Positions 22,002 through 23,337 of a stretch of 23,337 nucleotides of DNA are shown here, in pieces (the first letter of the stretch is position 1; each line of letters opens with the position of its first letter). The notes below the pieces were generated by a model. That model worked only from the letters and a program-made list of their open reading frames with translations. It made no database searches and had not been told where the DNA came from. Source of the DNA: an uncultured Eubacteriales bacterium (GTDB lineage Bacteria; Bacillota; Clostridia; Oscillospirales; CAG-272); assembly GCA_934378145.1 (NCBI GenBank), contig CAKXXW010000025.1, positions 1-23,337 on the forward strand. Direction: 5' to 3'. Position numbers and translations under genes: made by a program.

Positions 22002-22508
22002 ATGAGAAGGCTCTGGAGTTTTAATGACATCGGAAAATATGTCGGTCCCGACTGGCGGAGCGGGCTTCGGATGCACTTTGAGAGCGGGATCGACCCTGAA
22101 GTGATCCGCGCCGCGAAGCAGTATGCCGGCTGGCTCAGAGAAAATTACACATTTCCCGTCCGCGTAAATGTTTACTTCAAAAATAAGGACAGGATCATAA
22201 ATTCTGCCGGAGAGCGCGTTTGCGGAACATTCCTCGGGCCTTTTTCGTTTGAGGAGGAGCCTTATATAAGGCTCGCCGCCGGAGATTATCCGGACCTTTG
22301 CGCAAAATACGGAAAGGATGACTCGCTTGCATCCTACCTTTTAGCTTTGACACACGAGCTTTCGCACTATTTTCAGTGGATCAGATTCCATGAAAATTGG
22401 AACGACGACGAATGGTACGAAAAGCACGCGGCGGGATCCGAACGGCAGGCGTGCTATTATGCCCGCGAAATAGTCAGAGACTACGCCGATATATACGAAC
22501 ATCCGTAA
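22002..22508 (+). CDS. Small HExxH metallopeptidase-like protein
   Basis: This is a 168-residue soluble protein with HELSH at 118-122, the zinc-binding motif of zincin peptidases. Glu147 in GSERQACYYARE, about 25 residues later, is a plausible third ligand, which would make it a gluzincin. I do not recognise the family, and the substrate is unknown. No signal peptide or membrane helix is seen, so it is probably cytoplasmic. ATG 22002 follows GGAGG with the right spacing and lies 28 bp downstream of a consensus -10; an upstream in-frame ATG at 21930 lies before the promoter and is rejected. trmO follows after 24 bp and is likely co-transcribed. Confidence 0.75.
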   Translation: MRRLWSFNDIGKYVGPDWRSGLRMHFESGIDPEVIRAAKQYAGWLRENYTFPVRVNVYFKNKDRIINSAGERVCGTFLGPFSFEEEPYIRLAAGDYPDLCAKYGKDDSLASYLLALTHELSHYFQWIRFHENWNDDEWYEKHAAGSERQACYYAREIVRDYADIYEHP

Positions 22509-22532
22509 AAAAGCATTGAAAAGGAGCATTTC

Positions 22533-23219
22533 ATGAAGCCCATCGCCCACATTCATACAGATTTTCCGACAAAGTTCGGGCTTCCGAGGCAGAGCGGGCT
22601 TGTCGACGGGCTTTGCGGGCTGATCCGATTCGAGAAGGAATACCGCGACCCGAGCGCCTTCCGCGGGATAGAGGACTTTTCGCACCTCTGGCTCATCTGG
22701 GAATTCTCGCTCTCGGCGCGAGAGGGCTTTTCGCCGACGGTCAGACCTCCGAGGCTCGGAGGCAACACCCGTGTGGGCGTTTTCGCTTCGCGCTCGCCCT
22801 TCCGCCCGAATCCGATCGGGCTTTCCTGCGTGAGGCTCCTGCGCGTTTCCTTCGACGAAAAGGGACCCGCGCTCCTCGTCTCGGGCATTGATATGGCGGA
22901 CAACACCCCGATCCTTGATATAAAGCCCTACATCCCACTGTCCGACTGCCGCACCGACGCGACAGGAGGCTACACCGAGGTCACAAAGGCGCAAAAGCCC
23001 CTCGAGGTCGACTTCCCGAAGGAGCTTCTCAGCCTTCTTCCGCAGGATCGGCAGGGCGCGATAATCGAGGTCCTTGCCTCCGATCCCCGACCCGCCGTCG
23101 AGCGCGGTGACCCCGAAAGGTCGTTCTGGCTGCCCTTCTGCGGCTACGATATAAAATTTCGGGTCGCGTGCGGCAGGCTCACGGTCGAGGAGCTGATTCC
23201 TCTTGTCACCGACAGATAG
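22533..23219 (+). CDS. trmO: tRNA (adenine(37)-N6)-methyltransferase TrmO (TsaA/YaeB family)
   Basis: TrmO uses S-adenosylmethionine to methylate N6 of threonylcarbamoyl-adenosine at position 37 of some tRNAs. The 228 residues match the family. RGIEDFSHLWLIWEF (44-58), RPPRLGGNTRVGVFASRSPF (71-90) followed by RPNPIGLS (91-98), and the later LDIKPY are the family's conserved blocks. The C-terminal part, with ASDPRPA and FCGYDIKFRV, is also typical. ATG 22533 has AAAGGAG upstream. It is second in a two-gene unit with the metallopeptidase. No T-run terminator follows; an island end hairpin begins 27 bp after the stop. Confidence 0.93.
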   Translation: MKPIAHIHTDFPTKFGLPRQSGLVDGLCGLIRFEKEYRDPSAFRGIEDFSHLWLIWEFSLSAREGFSPTVRPPRLGGNTRVGVFASRSPFRPNPIGLSCVRLLRVSFDEKGPALLVSGIDMADNTPILDIKPYIPLSDCRTDATGGYTEVTKAQKPLEVDFPKELLSLLPQDRQGAIIEVLASDPRPAVERGDPERSFWLPFCGYDIKFRVACGRLTVEELIPLVTDR

Positions 23220-23221
23220 GT

Positions 23222-23337
23222 GACGGGGAAACGGGGGACTCAGGAAAACTTTCTTTCGAGAAAGTTTATCCTCACCGCAGGTGAGGAAATGCACCCTTTC
23301 AAAGAACTTGCCGGAAGGTTACGGAAGTAGCGCCTTG
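23222..23337 (-). repeat. Start of another repeat element, cut by the window end
   Basis: Edge words (GGGGAAACGGGGGACTC) are followed by end hairpin AAACTTTCT-TTCG-AGAAAGTTT (23246-23267), then CCTCACC-GCA-GGTGAGG (23270-23286) and the CCCTTTCAAAGAACTTG spacer. The last bases, GCGCCTTG, match the opening of an inverted cloverleaf (compare GCCTTG at 7695-7700), so copy 7 probably continues outside. It follows trmO in the same gene-relative orientation as the other copies. Confidence 0.75.

Overview
The window is the replication-origin neighbourhood of a bacterial chromosome. The organism is most likely a Clostridia-type Bacillota, probably uncultured. Three things point that way: a dnaA-dnaN-recF-(kinase)-gyrA run on one strand, purine-rich GGAGG-type ribosome sites before almost every gene, and an origin built on the Bacillus plan. 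I cannot name a family or genus. No tRNA, rRNA, CRISPR array, transposase or integrase was recognised.

Layout, left to right. 1-619: intergenic repeat island. 620-4157: gyrA and a PfkB-family sugar kinase (minus). 4170-4732: repeat island. 4733-6990: recF and dnaN (minus, overlapping by one base). 6991-8852: the dnaA-dnaN gap, holding the presumed unwinding site next to dnaN and then about 1.4 kb of repeat island. 8853-10253: dnaA (minus). 10254-11226: dnaA promoter, DnaA boxes and another island. 11227-18935: tmk and a four-gene ABC exporter of the GldF/GldG type (minus). 18936-19281: leader, a minimal copy of the repeat element and a terminator. 19282-20136: VTT-domain membrane protein (minus). 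20137-21104: the most complete repeat element. 21105-21863: short-chain dehydrogenase (minus), divergent from 22002-23219, which holds a small HExxH metallopeptidase and trmO (plus). 23220-end: the start of another repeat element.

How the genes work together. dnaA, dnaN, recF and gyrA form the usual initiation, clamp, repair and topology group, but gyrB, the S4-domain gene yaaA and rpmH-rnpA are not in their usual places. The ABC ATPase, permease, GldG-like and DUF4340 proteins are expected to form one membrane complex of unknown substrate.

The most unusual content is the intergenic DNA. Roughly 4 kb is built from a shared set of hairpin modules: an end hairpin with an AAACTTTCTT-type arm, a 140-146 bp three-armed cloverleaf closed by TTGTCTCG/CGAGACAA, GGGAGGAT palindromes, and arrays of 13-15 nt mini-hairpins with three-base loops. 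Stems vary between copies while pairing is kept. Copies sit just downstream of gyrA, recF, dnaA, tmk, the dehydrogenase and trmO, in the same orientation relative to the gene. Full copies are bounded by the end hairpin in inverted orientation, like a non-autonomous mobile element. One copy lacks the cloverleaf and one is reduced to the joined ends. I know of no named family that matches.
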